A stretch of 64,000 bases of DNA from Polynucleobacter sp. MWH-HuK1 (GCF_018881815.1 NZ_JACVPP010000001.1:2086722-2150721); one strand, 5' to 3'; positions 1 to 9,203 are shown, counted from the stretch's first letter. The notes: generated by a model from the letters alone, not told the origin. Program-made: numbers and translations.

Positions 1-392
1 AATTCTTCAAACGTATCACGATGGGTCACCCGGTCATTATGGGTCGTAAGACCTGGGAATCGATTGGTCGCCCACTTCCTGGTCGTCGCAATATCGTGGT
101 GAGCCGCAATGCAAACTACCCAATAATCGGTGGAGAACTAGTCGGATCGCTTGATGAGGCATTAAATAGCTTGGCTGAGTTTCCCCGAGTCTTTGTTATT
201 GGTGGCGAACAACTCTTTACCCAAGCATTTGATAAGGCCGATCGTCTTTACATCACTGAAATTGATTTAGATATTGCAGGTGGAGACACTTTCTTCGAAG
301 TCCCTAATCCATCTTCATGGAAAGAGGTGGAGCGCACCCCCGGATCCGAAGGTGACATCACCTTTAGCTTCATTACCTTGGAGCGCAAATAA
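1..392 (+). CDS. folA: Dihydrofolate reductase, 5' end outside the window
   Basis: Reduces dihydrofolate to tetrahydrofolate with NADPH in the cytoplasm. The reading frame is open from base 3, so the gene enters from the left edge. The in-window part starts FFKRITMGHPVIMGRKTWES, which matches the E. coli enzyme from about residue 31, so roughly the first 30 residues, including the catalytic acidic residue, lie outside. The NADP-binding stretch GRPLPGRRNIVVSR and the later FVIGGEQLF motif are present and the C-terminus is normal. The ATG at 21 is internal methionine, not the start. A strong terminator follows directly. Family assignment is secure. Confidence 0.96.
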   Translation, partial: FFKRITMGHPVIMGRKTWESIGRPLPGRRNIVVSRNANYPIIGGELVGSLDEALNSLAEFPRVFVIGGEQLFTQAFDKADRLYITEIDLDIAGGDTFFEVPNPSSWKEVERTPGSEGDITFSFITLERK

Positions 393-418
393 AAAGGACC
401 CTGCGGGGTCCTTTTTTC
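391..418 (+). terminator. Rho-independent terminator after folA
   Basis: Stem AAGGACC / GGTCCTT with a short loop CTGCGG, followed by a T-run; it begins within the folA stop codon. Also lies just downstream of the convergent parvulin gene (stop at 433) and may serve both strands, since A-residues precede the stem. Confidence 0.85.
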
Positions 419-432
419 TTCAGCATAAATTC

Positions 433-1278
433 TTATTGCTGAACAATAATCTTTGCATCTTTTGCGAGCTGACTTAAAAACTCAAACTGCTTTCTTTGCG
501 TCATGCCAGCACGAATAGCTGGCTTTGCTTGCTCAAATGAAGGCGGCTTGCTCGACTTTTTATCTTCCAATTTGATCAAGTACCAACCTTGCTGCATCTG
601 GATTGGCGCAGGCGAGACTTGTCCTTTGGAAAGCGTGATAAGTACAGATGCCAGCTGAGGGGCAACCTGACCAGGCTGAATCCAGCCCACTGCTCCACCT
701 TGAACCTTGTTAGGAGCCAAGGAAACACTCTTAGCAACCTTATCAAATGACTCGCCCTTTTTGATACGCGCCAAAGCAGCCTGAGCATCAGCTTCAGTGG
801 CCACGGCAATGTCACTGACTTTGTATTCCGAAATCATCCCTTGAGAACCTAAGGATGCAATCTCTCGGTTGTATTCAGCCTGCAGGTCTGCATCTGTAAT
901 TGGGTTTTGAGCCATATAAGTAGATAATTCAAGATCAGCTAAATAATTTTGGCGAATCATCGCTAACTGTGTATTGGCCTTTTCTGAATTAGCCAAACCA
1001 TCTTTTTCTGCCTGCTGAGAAAGCAGCAACACTTCAACAAACTTCTCAATCACTGCGCTACGTAACTGAGGTGATTCTTTTTGACCCTGAGAAATAGCAG
1101 CCCTGATTCCTTGCTCAACCATGTCATTAGTAATTAGGGCGCCATTAACAGAGGCTGCAACATTGATTGGTAAACCACTCTGCTGTGCAAACGAGCTACC
1201 AACAAAAGCACTAGCTAAGATGCCAGCAGCAATAAAGCGCACCACCATTGGATTAAATGCAGAGGAAAAAGGTTTCAT
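433..1278 (-). CDS. Periplasmic PpiC/parvulin-type peptidyl-prolyl isomerase (SurA/PrsA-like)
   Basis: 281 aa. N-terminal signal peptide (hydrophobic stretch about residues 10-30 ending in SSFAQQ), then a SurA-like helical chaperone region (about 40-145), then one parvulin domain (about 150-260) with the typical FDKVAKSVS, GGAVGWIQPGQ and GWYLIKLED motifs. Predicted to help fold exported and outer-membrane proteins in the periplasm. It has one parvulin domain, so it is closer to PpiD/PrsA-like foldases than to two-domain SurA; I give no gene symbol. Convergent with folA, sharing the terminator region. Confidence 0.9.
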   Translation of the reverse strand: MKPFSSAFNPMVVRFIAAGILASAFVGSSFAQQSGLPINVAASVNGALITNDMVEQGIRAAISQGQKESPQLRSAVIEKFVEVLLLSQQAEKDGLANSEKANTQLAMIRQNYLADLELSTYMAQNPITDADLQAEYNREIASLGSQGMISEYKVSDIAVATEADAQAALARIKKGESFDKVAKSVSLAPNKVQGGAVGWIQPGQVAPQLASVLITLSKGQVSPAPIQMQQGWYLIKLEDKKSSKPPSFEQAKPAIRAGMTQRKQFEFLSQLAKDAKIIVQQ

Positions 1279-1362
1279 AAGCGGGAGATCTTTCTAAAAT
1301 TTAGCCTCAATACTACCAGCTGGCATGAGCTCAATCTCAATAAGCCACAGTAAAATAGCAAC

Positions 1363-1983
1363 ATGTGTGTTCAATACCTCACTACGGTCAATACAGATTG
1401 GGTAAAAACCCACTTTGACCTAGATTTGCCGGCGCCTCCTGCGCACGATGTGTTTCCAACTCACCCAGGACCGATCATCCTCAAAAGTCACAACACTGGA
1501 CGCACTGCAGCTGGCATGGCTCGCTTTGGCCTATTGCCATCTTGGGCCAGAGAGGAAACTTTTGGAAGAAAAACATATAACGCCAGGGCTGAGACTGTAG
1601 CTGAGAAACCATCGTATAAGAACGCATGGATAAAGCGGCATTACGCGTTAGCTTTAGCAGATGCTTTTTATGAGCCTTGCTATGAATCTGGCAAAGCAGT
1701 ACGCACCACTATTAAACAAGCCAATCAAGAGCCGATGGCGATTGCTTCAATCTGGGACACCTGGACAGAACCAGAAACTGGAGAGCTTATCGTCTCATTC
1801 TCCATGCTCACTATTGAAGCAAGCAATCATCCAGTAATGAAACGCATGCATAAGCCCGAAGATGAAAAACGTACCGTGGTTCCACTGCGACCAGAATTTT
1901 TTAATGCGTGGCTCAATGCCACGCAAGAAGAGGCGCGAGCATTGCTTCAATTAGAATCAATTCCCGAGCTTATATTTGCTTAA
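1363..1983 (+). CDS. SRAP-domain abasic-site crosslinking protein (YedK/HMCES family)
   Basis: 206 aa, usual length for the family. Family members form a thiazolidine crosslink between the N-terminal Cys2 and an abasic site in single-stranded DNA, protecting it during replication. The protein starts MCVQY, giving Cys2 after methionine removal. Other family landmarks are visible: NARAETVAEKPSYK, a DAFYEP segment carrying the conserved Glu (usual family form DGFYEW), and NHPVMKRMHKPE with the active-site His. The divergence from FYEW to FYEP is modest. Its stop codon overlaps the stop of the convergent lipoprotein gene by four bases. Confidence 0.92.
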   Translation: MCVQYLTTVNTDWVKTHFDLDLPAPPAHDVFPTHPGPIILKSHNTGRTAAGMARFGLLPSWAREETFGRKTYNARAETVAEKPSYKNAWIKRHYALALADAFYEPCYESGKAVRTTIKQANQEPMAIASIWDTWTEPETGELIVSFSMLTIEASNHPVMKRMHKPEDEKRTVVPLRPEFFNAWLNATQEEARALLQLESIPELIFA

Positions 1984-2315
1984 AAAGTTAAAACGGGTTT
2001 GGTTGCCTGAAATGGATCAGCTGATTGCATCTCTAATGCCTCAGCCTCCTCTTCGCCCTTGGGCTGGTTATAGAGTTTTGCATCCAAAGCACGTTCTTTA
2101 GATAGGCTAAGATCTTCTACCCTTGGATCCACTGGACCAAACGGGCCCTCCACCGGAGATAGTGCCTGACTATTGAACTCTTTAATTTGCTGAGGGGTAT
2201 AGGGGGAGTTCGTTGTGGACCCAGGTGGCAGAGGGGGCGCTTGAGTACAGGCCGAAATACTCATCAAAAGCAGGCAAGGTACTAGCCTAAGGGCGCATGT
2301 ATTCATAAAGCCCAT
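1980..2315 (-). CDS. Small predicted lipoprotein of unknown function
   Basis: 111 aa. N-terminus MGFMNTCALRLVPCLLLMSI then SACTQ: a signal peptide with a lipobox-like LLMSISAC ending at Cys23, so probably lipid-anchored. The rest is proline-rich, then acidic (KGEEEAEALEM), low in predicted structure. No domain recognised. The second ATG (residue 4) is an equally possible start. Convergent with the SRAP gene. Confidence 0.7.
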   Translation of the reverse strand: MGFMNTCALRLVPCLLLMSISACTQAPPLPPGSTTNSPYTPQQIKEFNSQALSPVEGPFGPVDPRVEDLSLSKERALDAKLYNQPKGEEEAEALEMQSADPFQATKPVLTF

Positions 2316-2364
2316 TGTATGGTAACTGCATGCATCTTGTTTTTATATTAATTACAATGCTTCG

Positions 2365-3255
2365 ATGAATTTGCACCACAGCATCGCAAGCATCTTATTA
2401 ATGCCTGCATACATTTGTTTGGCAATTGATTTGCAACCGAATGACATTGTTGCACCACTGCCAGGCAAAAACCATGCGATGATCAGTTACGTCAATGCAG
2501 AAGGTGGTACCTATTACAGAAATGGCTCAGCCGTTTCTAGCAGACCATTTGGTAGCCCTGATATTGGCATTCAAACAGCGATTGCTCGTCTAAGCACTAG
2601 CTACTCCATTACCAACTTACCTGCCATCTCCTATCTTCAACTACCTTACGGCACTATGAAGCCAGCTGGATCGCTAGCATCATCTCCTGCGAGCACCGGC
2701 ATTGGTGACCTCACTTTTGCAACGGCCATTTGGCCATATGCCGATAGAGAAAAAAGGAGATACTTTGGCGTAGCCGGCTACCTATCAGCGCCAACAGGCA
2801 GCTACAACAGTCAACAAGCTTTTAATTTAGGTGAGAACCGCTATCGGTCTGATATTCAGATGGGCTATCAGCAACCTATTACTGGGAATTTAGATGGCAT
2901 GGTCGCTGTCGATACCATGTGGTTTGGAGGTAATAGCCAATGTGCTGCAGCCTGCTTATCCGCAAGTAATATCTCCTTAAACCAGAAACCCTTAACCACC
3001 ACTCAGTTAGGCCCAATTTACAAAATCAATCAAACTTATACGCTAGGTGCCGCTTACTTTTATGTAGCTGGTGGCGCAACGACGATTGGCAATACCTATC
3101 AAAATAATGTCATCAATACTCAACGTTTTTTATTGAGCGCGTTAGCCTACTACCCTTTTGGAAGAATTAGTCTGCAATACGGACGTGATACAGAAATCAA
3201 AAATGGCTTTGTAGAAACACGGCGCCTTGCCATTCGTTATACAACTGAGTTCTAA
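2365..3255 (+). CDS. Outer-membrane protein of the phenol-degradation MetA family
   Basis: 296 aa. N-terminal hydrophobic segment (about residues 5-20), then alternating amphipathic strands ending in an aromatic residue (…RRLAIRYTTEF), as in outer-membrane beta-barrels. The pattern around YLQLPYGTMKPAG, GIGDLTFATAIWPY and YLSAPTGSYNS matches the Phenol_MetA_deg family of putative outer-membrane channels. Substrate unknown; 'MetA pathway' is a historical name and does not show phenol use here. Separate promoter expected, as the preceding gene is divergent. Confidence 0.8.
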   Translation: MNLHHSIASILLMPAYICLAIDLQPNDIVAPLPGKNHAMISYVNAEGGTYYRNGSAVSSRPFGSPDIGIQTAIARLSTSYSITNLPAISYLQLPYGTMKPAGSLASSPASTGIGDLTFATAIWPYADREKRRYFGVAGYLSAPTGSYNSQQAFNLGENRYRSDIQMGYQQPITGNLDGMVAVDTMWFGGNSQCAAACLSASNISLNQKPLTTTQLGPIYKINQTYTLGAAYFYVAGGATTIGNTYQNNVINTQRFLLSALAYYPFGRISLQYGRDTEIKNGFVETRRLAIRYTTEF

Positions 3256-3268
3256 GCTTGTAAATCGC

Positions 3269-3862
3269 TTAATTTCTGAGTCTTTGCAATAAGCTCTTTA
3301 CCGTTGGTAAGCGACAAACAAGCAATGCCAAAAGAACTGCTCCGTAGATTGAGACAATATCTAAATCATTTTTACCAGCCTTATGCCACCAATAGTGGGC
3401 TATTGCAGTAAATGCAACGATGTAGACCAGCTTGTGCAATACAGACCAGCGCTTTCCTAGATGACGTACCGACCACTGATTTGATGTAATAGCTAAAGGA
3501 GTCAGTAGCACCAATGTCAGAAAACCCATCGTAATAAAAGGGCGCTTTACGACATCACCCCACATCGATTGAATATCTAAATTCTGATCCAACCAAAACC
3601 AGATGGAAAAGTGAATACAGGCATAAAAGAAACAAAATAGGCCAAGCATTCGACGCAATTTAATCCAAACAGTCCAGCCCGTTATTAATCGCAAAGGTGT
3701 CATTGCTAACGTAGCACAAAAAAATACAAGCGCCCAGGTACCAGTTGAGCGCGTAATGAATTCAATGGGATTAGCGCCTAAATCGCCATCAACACCAAGC
3801 CAAACCAGGCGGACCAGCGGCACCAAGCAGAAAATGAAAATGGCTGGTTTTAATAACTTCAT
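3269..3862 (-). CDS. msrQ: MsrQ, heme-binding membrane subunit of the periplasmic methionine sulfoxide reductase
   Basis: 197 aa from the ATG at 3862 (a GTG three codons upstream is possible). Six hydrophobic segments with conserved histidines (CIHFSIWFW, RHLGKRWSVLHKLVY, AIAHYWWHKAGK) characteristic of the YedZ/MsrQ ferric-reductase-like family. MsrQ passes electrons from the quinone pool to the molybdenum enzyme MsrP, which repairs oxidised methionine in periplasmic proteins. In many genomes msrP and msrQ are adjacent; here msrP sits about 4.3 kb away (8185-9147) with other genes between. Confidence 0.92.
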   Translation of the reverse strand: MKLLKPAIFIFCLVPLVRLVWLGVDGDLGANPIEFITRSTGTWALVFFCATLAMTPLRLITGWTVWIKLRRMLGLFCFFYACIHFSIWFWLDQNLDIQSMWGDVVKRPFITMGFLTLVLLTPLAITSNQWSVRHLGKRWSVLHKLVYIVAFTAIAHYWWHKAGKNDLDIVSIYGAVLLALLVCRLPTVKSLLQRLRN

Positions 3863-3980
3863 AAATAGCACTTTAAACCAAGCTAAGCTAAAGCAATGAC
3901 AGTCGAAACAATGATGAACTATTTAGACCTATCGATTTAGTCTGTAATTTGCTATCCTGAGGGTTCAATTAAGGATAAAT

Positions 3981-4196
3981 ATGACCGAAGAAAACCAAGC
4001 CCAGAACGATGAAGACTTTGAATATGGGTGTGAGTGTGCAATGACCTTGCTCAACGAGCCCACTGAGGATCGTCTAAATGACTTAATTGATGATCTCGAT
4101 GAAGATGGCATGATCTCCACCGAAGTAGTCTATGGCTTGTTAGCAACCATCCTCATGAGCATGAACGAGGAAGAACACGAAGGCGACGAGCACTAA
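3981..4196 (+). CDS. Small highly acidic protein of unknown function
   Basis: 71 aa, very rich in Asp/Glu (starts MTEENQAQNDEDFEYGC, ends NEEEHEGDEH), with a central predicted helical part (LLNEPTEDRLNDLIDDLDED then VVYGLLATILMSMN). An AAGGA ribosome-binding site lies seven bases upstream of the ATG, which supports it as a real gene. No known domain recognised. Its stop overlaps the stop of the convergent pterin dehydratase gene. Confidence 0.72.
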   Translation: MTEENQAQNDEDFEYGCECAMTLLNEPTEDRLNDLIDDLDEDGMISTEVVYGLLATILMSMNEEEHEGDEH

Positions 4197-4519
4197 TTTT
4201 TAGAGCTTACTTGAGAGGCAAAAGTATCCATTGCTTTTGCCATCTGAATATCTAGTTTAGTTAAGGCGCCGGCAGAGTGGGTTGACAGTGATACAGATAC
4301 TTTATTCCAGGAATTTGACCAATCGGGGTGATGATCAATTTTCTCTGCGTACTCAGCACACAGAGTCATAAATTCAAACGCTTGATTAAAGTTTGTAAAG
4401 GTAAACTGACGCTCGATTACCTTACCACGCCCCTCTAGGGTCCAAAGGGGAATTTCCGTTTCTAGATTCAAGCCGTCAACTATCAATATAAACCCCCATT
4501 TTTTATCAATTAACAACAC
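4193..4519 (-). CDS. 4a-hydroxytetrahydrobiopterin dehydratase (PCD/DCoH family)
   Basis: 108 aa. Dehydrates 4a-hydroxytetrahydropterin to quinonoid dihydropterin. The family signature is intact: HHPDW at residues 63-67, then STHSAGALTKLD with the third active-site His at 81. The N-terminal part up to about residue 22 is not typical, and a later start is possible; the first ATG overlaps the end of rsuA by 14 bases, which argues for translational coupling. No phenylalanine hydroxylase gene is seen nearby, so the role may be pterin recycling for another enzyme. Confidence 0.9.
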   Translation of the reverse strand: MLLIDKKWGFILIVDGLNLETEIPLWTLEGRGKVIERQFTFTNFNQAFEFMTLCAEYAEKIDHHPDWSNSWNKVSVSLSTHSAGALTKLDIQMAKAMDTFASQVSSKN

Positions 4520-5231
4520 TTTGTGAAAGTTGTTTTAAGTCTTCTGGGTATAGCCAACGCCATTCCCCCTCTGCCAGATCAGAAGGCATCTGGTAGGCGC
4601 CGATTTCAGTGCGATGCAACTGGGAAACATGATTACCAACTGCTGCCATCATGCGCTTTACCTGGTGATAGCGCCCCTCAACAATCGTCATTACTAAAAC
4701 ATGCTCAGAGATTTGTTTACATGCAGTCGCAAAACAAGGCTTTGGATCATCATCTAGAATAACCCCATTCAATAAGTGCTCGATTTGCTTCTGGGTGATG
4801 GGCTCGGGTGTTGTGATTTGATACACCTTTCCAATATTTTTCTTGGGAATAGTCATCTTGTGGATAAATTGACCGTCATCAGAGATTAACAGTAGGCCAG
4901 TAGTGTCATAGTCTAAGCGCCCTACGCACTGCAAGCCTCGTTCAACAAAAGGTGCTGGTAGCAAGCCATAAACACTGGGGTGATGCGTTGTTTTATGCGA
5001 GCATTCATAATTTGCCGGCTTATTAAATGCTAGGTAAGCTTTCTCGTGATATTCCCAATCCTTACCCTCTACATTGAGAATAAGATTCTCGGTAGAAATT
5101 CTTTCCTCTGGGTCTTCAGCCAATACGCCATTCACTCTCACGAGTTCGGCATGCACCAAATCACTACAGTAGCGACGAGTACCAAAACCTTGGCTAAAGA
5201 GAATTTTTTCGAGAGAAATAGGTTTTGTCAT
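4506..5231 (-). CDS. rsuA: 16S rRNA pseudouridine(516) synthase
   Basis: 241 aa from the ATG at 5231 (a TTG three codons upstream is in frame). N-terminal S4 RNA-binding domain (about residues 5-60: ISLEKILFSQGFGTRRYCSD) followed by the RsuA/RluB/E/F catalytic domain with the active-site Asp in GRLDYDTTGLLLISDDG and the HQVKRMM motif near the C-terminus. Family and length agree with RsuA rather than the longer RluB. Overlaps the downstream pterin dehydratase gene, so both may be on one mRNA. Confidence 0.9.
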   Translation of the reverse strand: MTKPISLEKILFSQGFGTRRYCSDLVHAELVRVNGVLAEDPEERISTENLILNVEGKDWEYHEKAYLAFNKPANYECSHKTTHHPSVYGLLPAPFVERGLQCVGRLDYDTTGLLLISDDGQFIHKMTIPKKNIGKVYQITTPEPITQKQIEHLLNGVILDDDPKPCFATACKQISEHVLVMTIVEGRYHQVKRMMAAVGNHVSQLHRTEIGAYQMPSDLAEGEWRWLYPEDLKQLSQSVVN

Positions 5232-5333
5232 ATGCTGCAAAGGATACTACAGGGCAGAGCTTTCTTGAGTCCGTCGTTCATTTTTTAATTCATTATCATT
5301 AGGCATTCACGCCATCACTTAAAGTAATTTCCC

Positions 5334-5867
5334 ATGTTATCTAGCCCAAAACCTCGCTCCTTATTACACACCCGCGAAATTACTTTCCAAGGATATGCAA
5401 GAGAGGATGGCTTATGGGATATTGAGGGACATCTCAAGGATTTCAAAACCAATCCCTTTCAAACCAGCGCAAAAGTCTGGCAGCCTGGCGAGGCATTTCA
5501 TGATATGTGGATACGCGTCACACTTGATAAAGAATTCGTGATCCAAGATATTGAAGCAGTGATGGATGGTCATCCACACGCAGAGTGCACAGCTGTCATT
5601 CCACCAATGGATTCACTCATTGGAGCTCAGATAGGTAAAGGTTGGCGCAAGACGATAGATACTCATCTTGGTGGCATTAAGGGCTGCACTCATTTACGCG
5701 AACTCCTCACTAGCCTTGCCACTGCAGCCTACCAATCCATCCCAGGAGCATTTTTTGACCCCACTGGAGAAAAGCCACCTCTCTACTTGGGTACCTGTAA
5801 ATCCTGGGACTTTAATGGCCCAGTGGTAATGCGCGTCTTCCCTAAATTTTATCGCTGGAAGCCTTAG
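5334..5867 (+). CDS. DUF2889 family protein
   Basis: 177 aa. Sequence features RSLLHTREITFQGYAREDG, VTLDKEFVIQDIEAVMDGHP and GGIKGCTHLRELLTSLATAA match the DUF2889 family; the role is unknown. No signal peptide or membrane segment. Eighteen bases separate its stop from the next gene, which may be cotranscribed. Confidence 0.85.
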   Translation: MLSSPKPRSLLHTREITFQGYAREDGLWDIEGHLKDFKTNPFQTSAKVWQPGEAFHDMWIRVTLDKEFVIQDIEAVMDGHPHAECTAVIPPMDSLIGAQIGKGWRKTIDTHLGGIKGCTHLRELLTSLATAAYQSIPGAFFDPTGEKPPLYLGTCKSWDFNGPVVMRVFPKFYRWKP

Positions 5868-5884
5868 GATTTAAGCAGACCCCC

Positions 5885-6679
5885 ATGAAATTTCTGCGCG
5901 TTCTGACTTTTTTATTGTTTTGCACTTCTGCTGTTTTAGTTTGTGCCGCCGAGCAAACGTCTACACCGATTCTGGGTCTCGTCAATACATCTCAAGAGAG
6001 ATCGCAAGACCGCACCTTAGAGTTCTGGGGCTACCATGAATACGACGGCTCGCAAAATTACTCTGACACCTTGAAGCTACGTTACTACAATCCGTTAAAT
6101 ATCGGCGATTGGTATGGTACACTAAGACTTGACACTGCTTATACAGCTGCTTACGGCCCTCAACTACCAGAGCAATCACCTGGGAGTTATTCGGCGGACA
6201 ACATCATGGTGACGATATGGGGTGGCAAAGCTGGTTGGCTTGGCAATATCGGCGCACGAGTACTGGCGCCGCTTGGCAACACTGGTCAATGGCTCGCAGG
6301 TCCTCAAGTAAGCACTTCATTCAAACCTGCTGGCAGTGGACAACAACTTTTGTCAGACATCTCTCCATTAGCGCGCTATATGATTGGTTTTAACGCAAAG
6401 GCGCCCTCTGGTATGAACCCGCCACCCTTGGCAAGCCGGCTTGAGCTATATCCAACAGTAGGTCTGAACTTGGGGCCTAGCACCCAAATTCGTTTTTGGG
6501 ACGAAAACGGGGCCGTCTACAACGCAGCAGGTGGTGGCTGGTTTATACCGATTGATGCCATGTTTACTCAACGAATCAATAAAAATCTTTTATTTGCTAT
6601 TGGTGGTGCAAAACAAGTAGTCCAAACCTACCAACTCTATAACTGGATGGCGTACGGAAAAATAGCACTTACTTTTTAA
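5885..6679 (+). CDS. Exported protein, probable outer-membrane barrel, function unknown
   Basis: 264 aa. Signal peptide about residues 1-21 (ends VLVCAAEQ). The mature part alternates polar and aromatic residues (DTLKLRYYNPLNIGDWYGTL, NGAVYNAAGGGWFIPIDAMF) and ends in KIALTF with a terminal Phe, typical of outer-membrane beta-barrels. No family recognised. Ends ten bases before the stop of the convergent MBL gene. Confidence 0.75.
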   Translation: MKFLRVLTFLLFCTSAVLVCAAEQTSTPILGLVNTSQERSQDRTLEFWGYHEYDGSQNYSDTLKLRYYNPLNIGDWYGTLRLDTAYTAAYGPQLPEQSPGSYSADNIMVTIWGGKAGWLGNIGARVLAPLGNTGQWLAGPQVSTSFKPAGSGQQLLSDISPLARYMIGFNAKAPSGMNPPPLASRLELYPTVGLNLGPSTQIRFWDENGAVYNAAGGGWFIPIDAMFTQRINKNLLFAIGGAKQVVQTYQLYNWMAYGKIALTF

Positions 6680-6688
6680 GATGCCGAA

Positions 6689-7612
6689 TCAAGCAATATT
6701 CACTAATGTATCGCCTTCTAATCTTGCCGCGCCCGATTTAACCAAAGACTTGGGGAGCCACTGAGTAAATTCATCCATACTCATATTGAGTAGTTTTGCT
6801 GCACTGATCAGCGCTGGCGTATTAGCAATCCAATCATTGACTTGTTGGATTTCGCGACTACGCCACTCTAGTAGACGATATTTGAGTAAGACTTTAGCGC
6901 CATGACGGGCGTTACGATCCGGGTCGGATGCTAAATAATCTAACCTTGATCGTGCCGTGGCCAGAGACTTGGGAATATCTGAGAACGGAGCACCATGACC
7001 CGGGATTACCAAATCGAGTGGCAAGGTTTCAATCAGATCTAAAGTTTGCGCTACTTCCTCAAACCCAGCTTCACCCCAGAGTTCAGGAAAGATCACCCCG
7101 AAGCCCTCTTCCCATAGGGCATCAGCTGAAATCAAAATCCGATGATCGGCTTGATACAGCATGATGGAATGGGGATCATGACCTGGCGCAGCCAATATCT
7201 TCCAAAGATATCTTCCCAATTGAATTTCCTCGCCAGGAACCAAAACATGATGGTGGGAAAACTGTGGGCACTCTTGCCCCAAATTGTCATAACTTAATAA
7301 AGTGCTATCCCAATTTTTAACTGCCACCTCTTCAGCCGCTGGAATATACACCTCGCAATGAAATGCTTCTGCCAAAGCTGCATTGCCACCGCAGTGATCT
7401 GAGTGAAGATGTGTATTCACCAACTTATTCAATGTACTCAAGCCATATTTTTTAATCGCGCCACTCACCAAATCCAAAGTCATTTTTTGGTGGGTGCAAT
7501 AACCTGAGTCGACCAAGGAGACATCATCCTGGCCATAGTGAAAAATATTATTTGCCGAGAGCCACCCTCTTTCAAAAACTTCAATGCCAGGTGGCAATAA
7601 ATGCGCCGTCAT
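6689..7612 (-). CDS. MBL-fold metallo-hydrolase
   Basis: 307 aa. The zinc-binding motif THLHSDHCGG lies at about residues 66-75; later metal ligands appear in AAPGHDPHS, ISADALWEEG and VIPGHGAPF. The C-terminal extension (about residues 225-307) resembles the winged-helix-like tail of the glyoxalase-II/LACTB2-type hydrolases. Substrate not evident. Last gene of the apparent operon msrP-lipocalin-MBL: only three bases separate it from the lipocalin gene. Confidence 0.88.
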   Translation of the reverse strand: MTAHLLPPGIEVFERGWLSANNIFHYGQDDVSLVDSGYCTHQKMTLDLVSGAIKKYGLSTLNKLVNTHLHSDHCGGNAALAEAFHCEVYIPAAEEVAVKNWDSTLLSYDNLGQECPQFSHHHVLVPGEEIQLGRYLWKILAAPGHDPHSIMLYQADHRILISADALWEEGFGVIFPELWGEAGFEEVAQTLDLIETLPLDLVIPGHGAPFSDIPKSLATARSRLDYLASDPDRNARHGAKVLLKYRLLEWRSREIQQVNDWIANTPALISAAKLLNMSMDEFTQWLPKSLVKSGAARLEGDTLVNIA

Positions 7613-7615
7613 AAT

Positions 7616-8182
7616 TTAATTCTTTAAAGGGGTAGCCTGAACCGTTAACTCTAGCTTACGGACATCAAACTGCTGATCCCGTATGCGCTGCAATGTTTCG
7701 TCATAGACTTTTTTATCCAATTGCGGTGTCCTCGACAGAATCCAAAGGTATTCACGGCGTGGATCACTGACTACTGCCACTTGATACTGGGGGTCTAGAT
7801 CAATCACCCAATAATCGCCCCACACTAATGGAATAAATGAAAGCCAGGCTGGAGCAAAACGTACCTCTAATTTAGGTGAGTCTTTTGTCCCGATTTGACG
7901 CGCAGTACCCTCTGCCTCAGAAATTTCACCTTCAGCAGTTTTGCAACTATTCAAGACCTTAAGAGTACCGTCACTCCTAGCTGAATAAACCGCTTTGGTG
8001 TTGCTCGCGCACTTTTTCTGAAACCAGTTTGGGTATTTAGCAATCTCATACCAAGTACCTAAATAGCGCGGCACATCCAGAGAGGGAATTGTCTTAACCG
8101 CTACATCAGACGTTTGACTATAAGCAGAGAAGCTGGCTAAGAATATATAAGCACCAAATAATGCCAGATAAATTTTGTTCAT
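7616..8182 (-). CDS. Lipocalin (Blc-like)
   Basis: 188 aa. Signal peptide about residues 1-22 (ends SFSAYSQ). The lipocalin signature is clear: RYLGTWYEIAKYPNWFQKKC, then WGDYWVIDLDPQY and YLWILSRTPQL. E. coli Blc is a lipoprotein, but this protein shows no lipobox Cys at the cleavage site, so it is more likely a soluble periplasmic protein. Two bases after msrP, so surely cotranscribed; pairing with an oxidative-repair enzyme suggests envelope stress, by inference. Confidence 0.9.
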   Translation of the reverse strand: MNKIYLALFGAYIFLASFSAYSQTSDVAVKTIPSLDVPRYLGTWYEIAKYPNWFQKKCASNTKAVYSARSDGTLKVLNSCKTAEGEISEAEGTARQIGTKDSPKLEVRFAPAWLSFIPLVWGDYWVIDLDPQYQVAVVSDPRREYLWILSRTPQLDKKVYDETLQRIRDQQFDVRKLELTVQATPLKN

Positions 8183-8184
8183 TA

Positions 8185-9147
8185 CTAATAGTACTTCTTC
8201 AGATCCATACCGGTATACATGCTGGCCACCTGATCACCATAACCATTAAACATTTGGGTTTTAATCTTAGGCGCAAACATTCCTTTGGGATCACCAATAC
8301 GACGCTCCATTGCCTGACTCCAGCGCGGGTGATCTAATTGAGGATTGACGTTGGAGTAGAAGCCGTATTCTCTGGCATCAAACTGACTCCAGCTAGTCTT
8401 AGGCATCTCTTCAGTAAAACGAATTTTTACGATTGACTTGGCGCTTTTAAAGCCATACTTCCAGGGCACCACAATGCGTACCGGAGCGCCATTCTGTTTA
8501 GGTAGAACCTCTCCATATAAACCTAGGGTGAGTAGCGTGAGGGGATTCATAGCTTCATCTATGCGCAAGCCTTCACGATAGGGCCAATCAATAATGTTGC
8601 TTTTAACTCCTGGCATTTGTTTGCGATCGGCCAATGAAACAAACTCGACATACTTGGCTGACCCCAGGGGATCCACCTTATTGATCAGCTTAGAAAGCGA
8701 GTAGCCGTTCCAAGGAATGACCATCGACCAACCCTCGACGCAGCGCATCCGATAAATACGCTCCTCGATGGGCGCTAACTTGAGTAGTGCATCAATATCT
8801 AAAGTAACAGGCTTTTTTACCAATCCTTCTATGGAAATAGTCCAAGGGCGAGTTTGCAAACTTCCAGCATGAGCTGCAGGATCTTCCTTGTCAGTGCCAA
8901 ATTCATAAAAGTTGTTATAGCCAGTGACATACTTATATGGAGTGAGGCCTTCTTTGTCGGCAAATGCTGGATTCAGCGTTGCTGCCAGCTTCTCCGGGGA
9001 TACTGCAAGTGCCTGCCTTGAAAACCAAGGGACCAAGGCGATACCAAAACCGCCAGCAGCCGCAGTCTTAATGAGATTTCTGCGGTTTTCAAAAACAGTT
9101 TGCGGAGTAATGTCACTCGCAAGAATAGTCTTATCGATAAAACGCAT
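8185..9147 (-). CDS. msrP: MsrP, periplasmic molybdopterin methionine sulfoxide reductase
   Basis: 320 aa. Reduces free and protein-bound methionine sulfoxide in the periplasm with electrons from MsrQ. The Tat-type signal is seen as [13 protein letters not shown] around residues 21-33. The Cys that ligates molybdenum lies in [15 protein letters not shown] (about residue 136). Later blocks [16 protein letters not shown] and the C-terminal [11 protein letters not shown] match the family. A good ribosome-binding site (AAGGGG) precedes the ATG. First gene of a three-gene operon; its partner msrQ is about 4.3 kb away. Confidence 0.95.
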   Translation of the reverse strand: MRFIDKTILASDITPQTVFENRRNLIKTAAAGGFGIALVPWFSRQALAVSPEKLAATLNPAFADKEGLTPYKYVTGYNNFYEFGTDKEDPAAHAGSLQTRPWTISIEGLVKKPVTLDIDALLKLAPIEERIYRMRCVEGWSMVIPWNGYSLSKLINKVDPLGSAKYVEFVSLADRKQMPGVKSNIIDWPYREGLRIDEAMNPLTLLTLGLYGEVLPKQNGAPVRIVVPWKYGFKSAKSIVKIRFTEEMPKTSWSQFDAREYGFYSNVNPQLDHPRWSQAMERRIGDPKGMFAPKIKTQMFNGYGDQVASMYTGMDLKKYY

Positions 9148-9203
9148 GCTGCACCCCTTGGGAATGTAATGCTTCTATTTTGCTACCGATAAGTAATTCT
9201 TGC

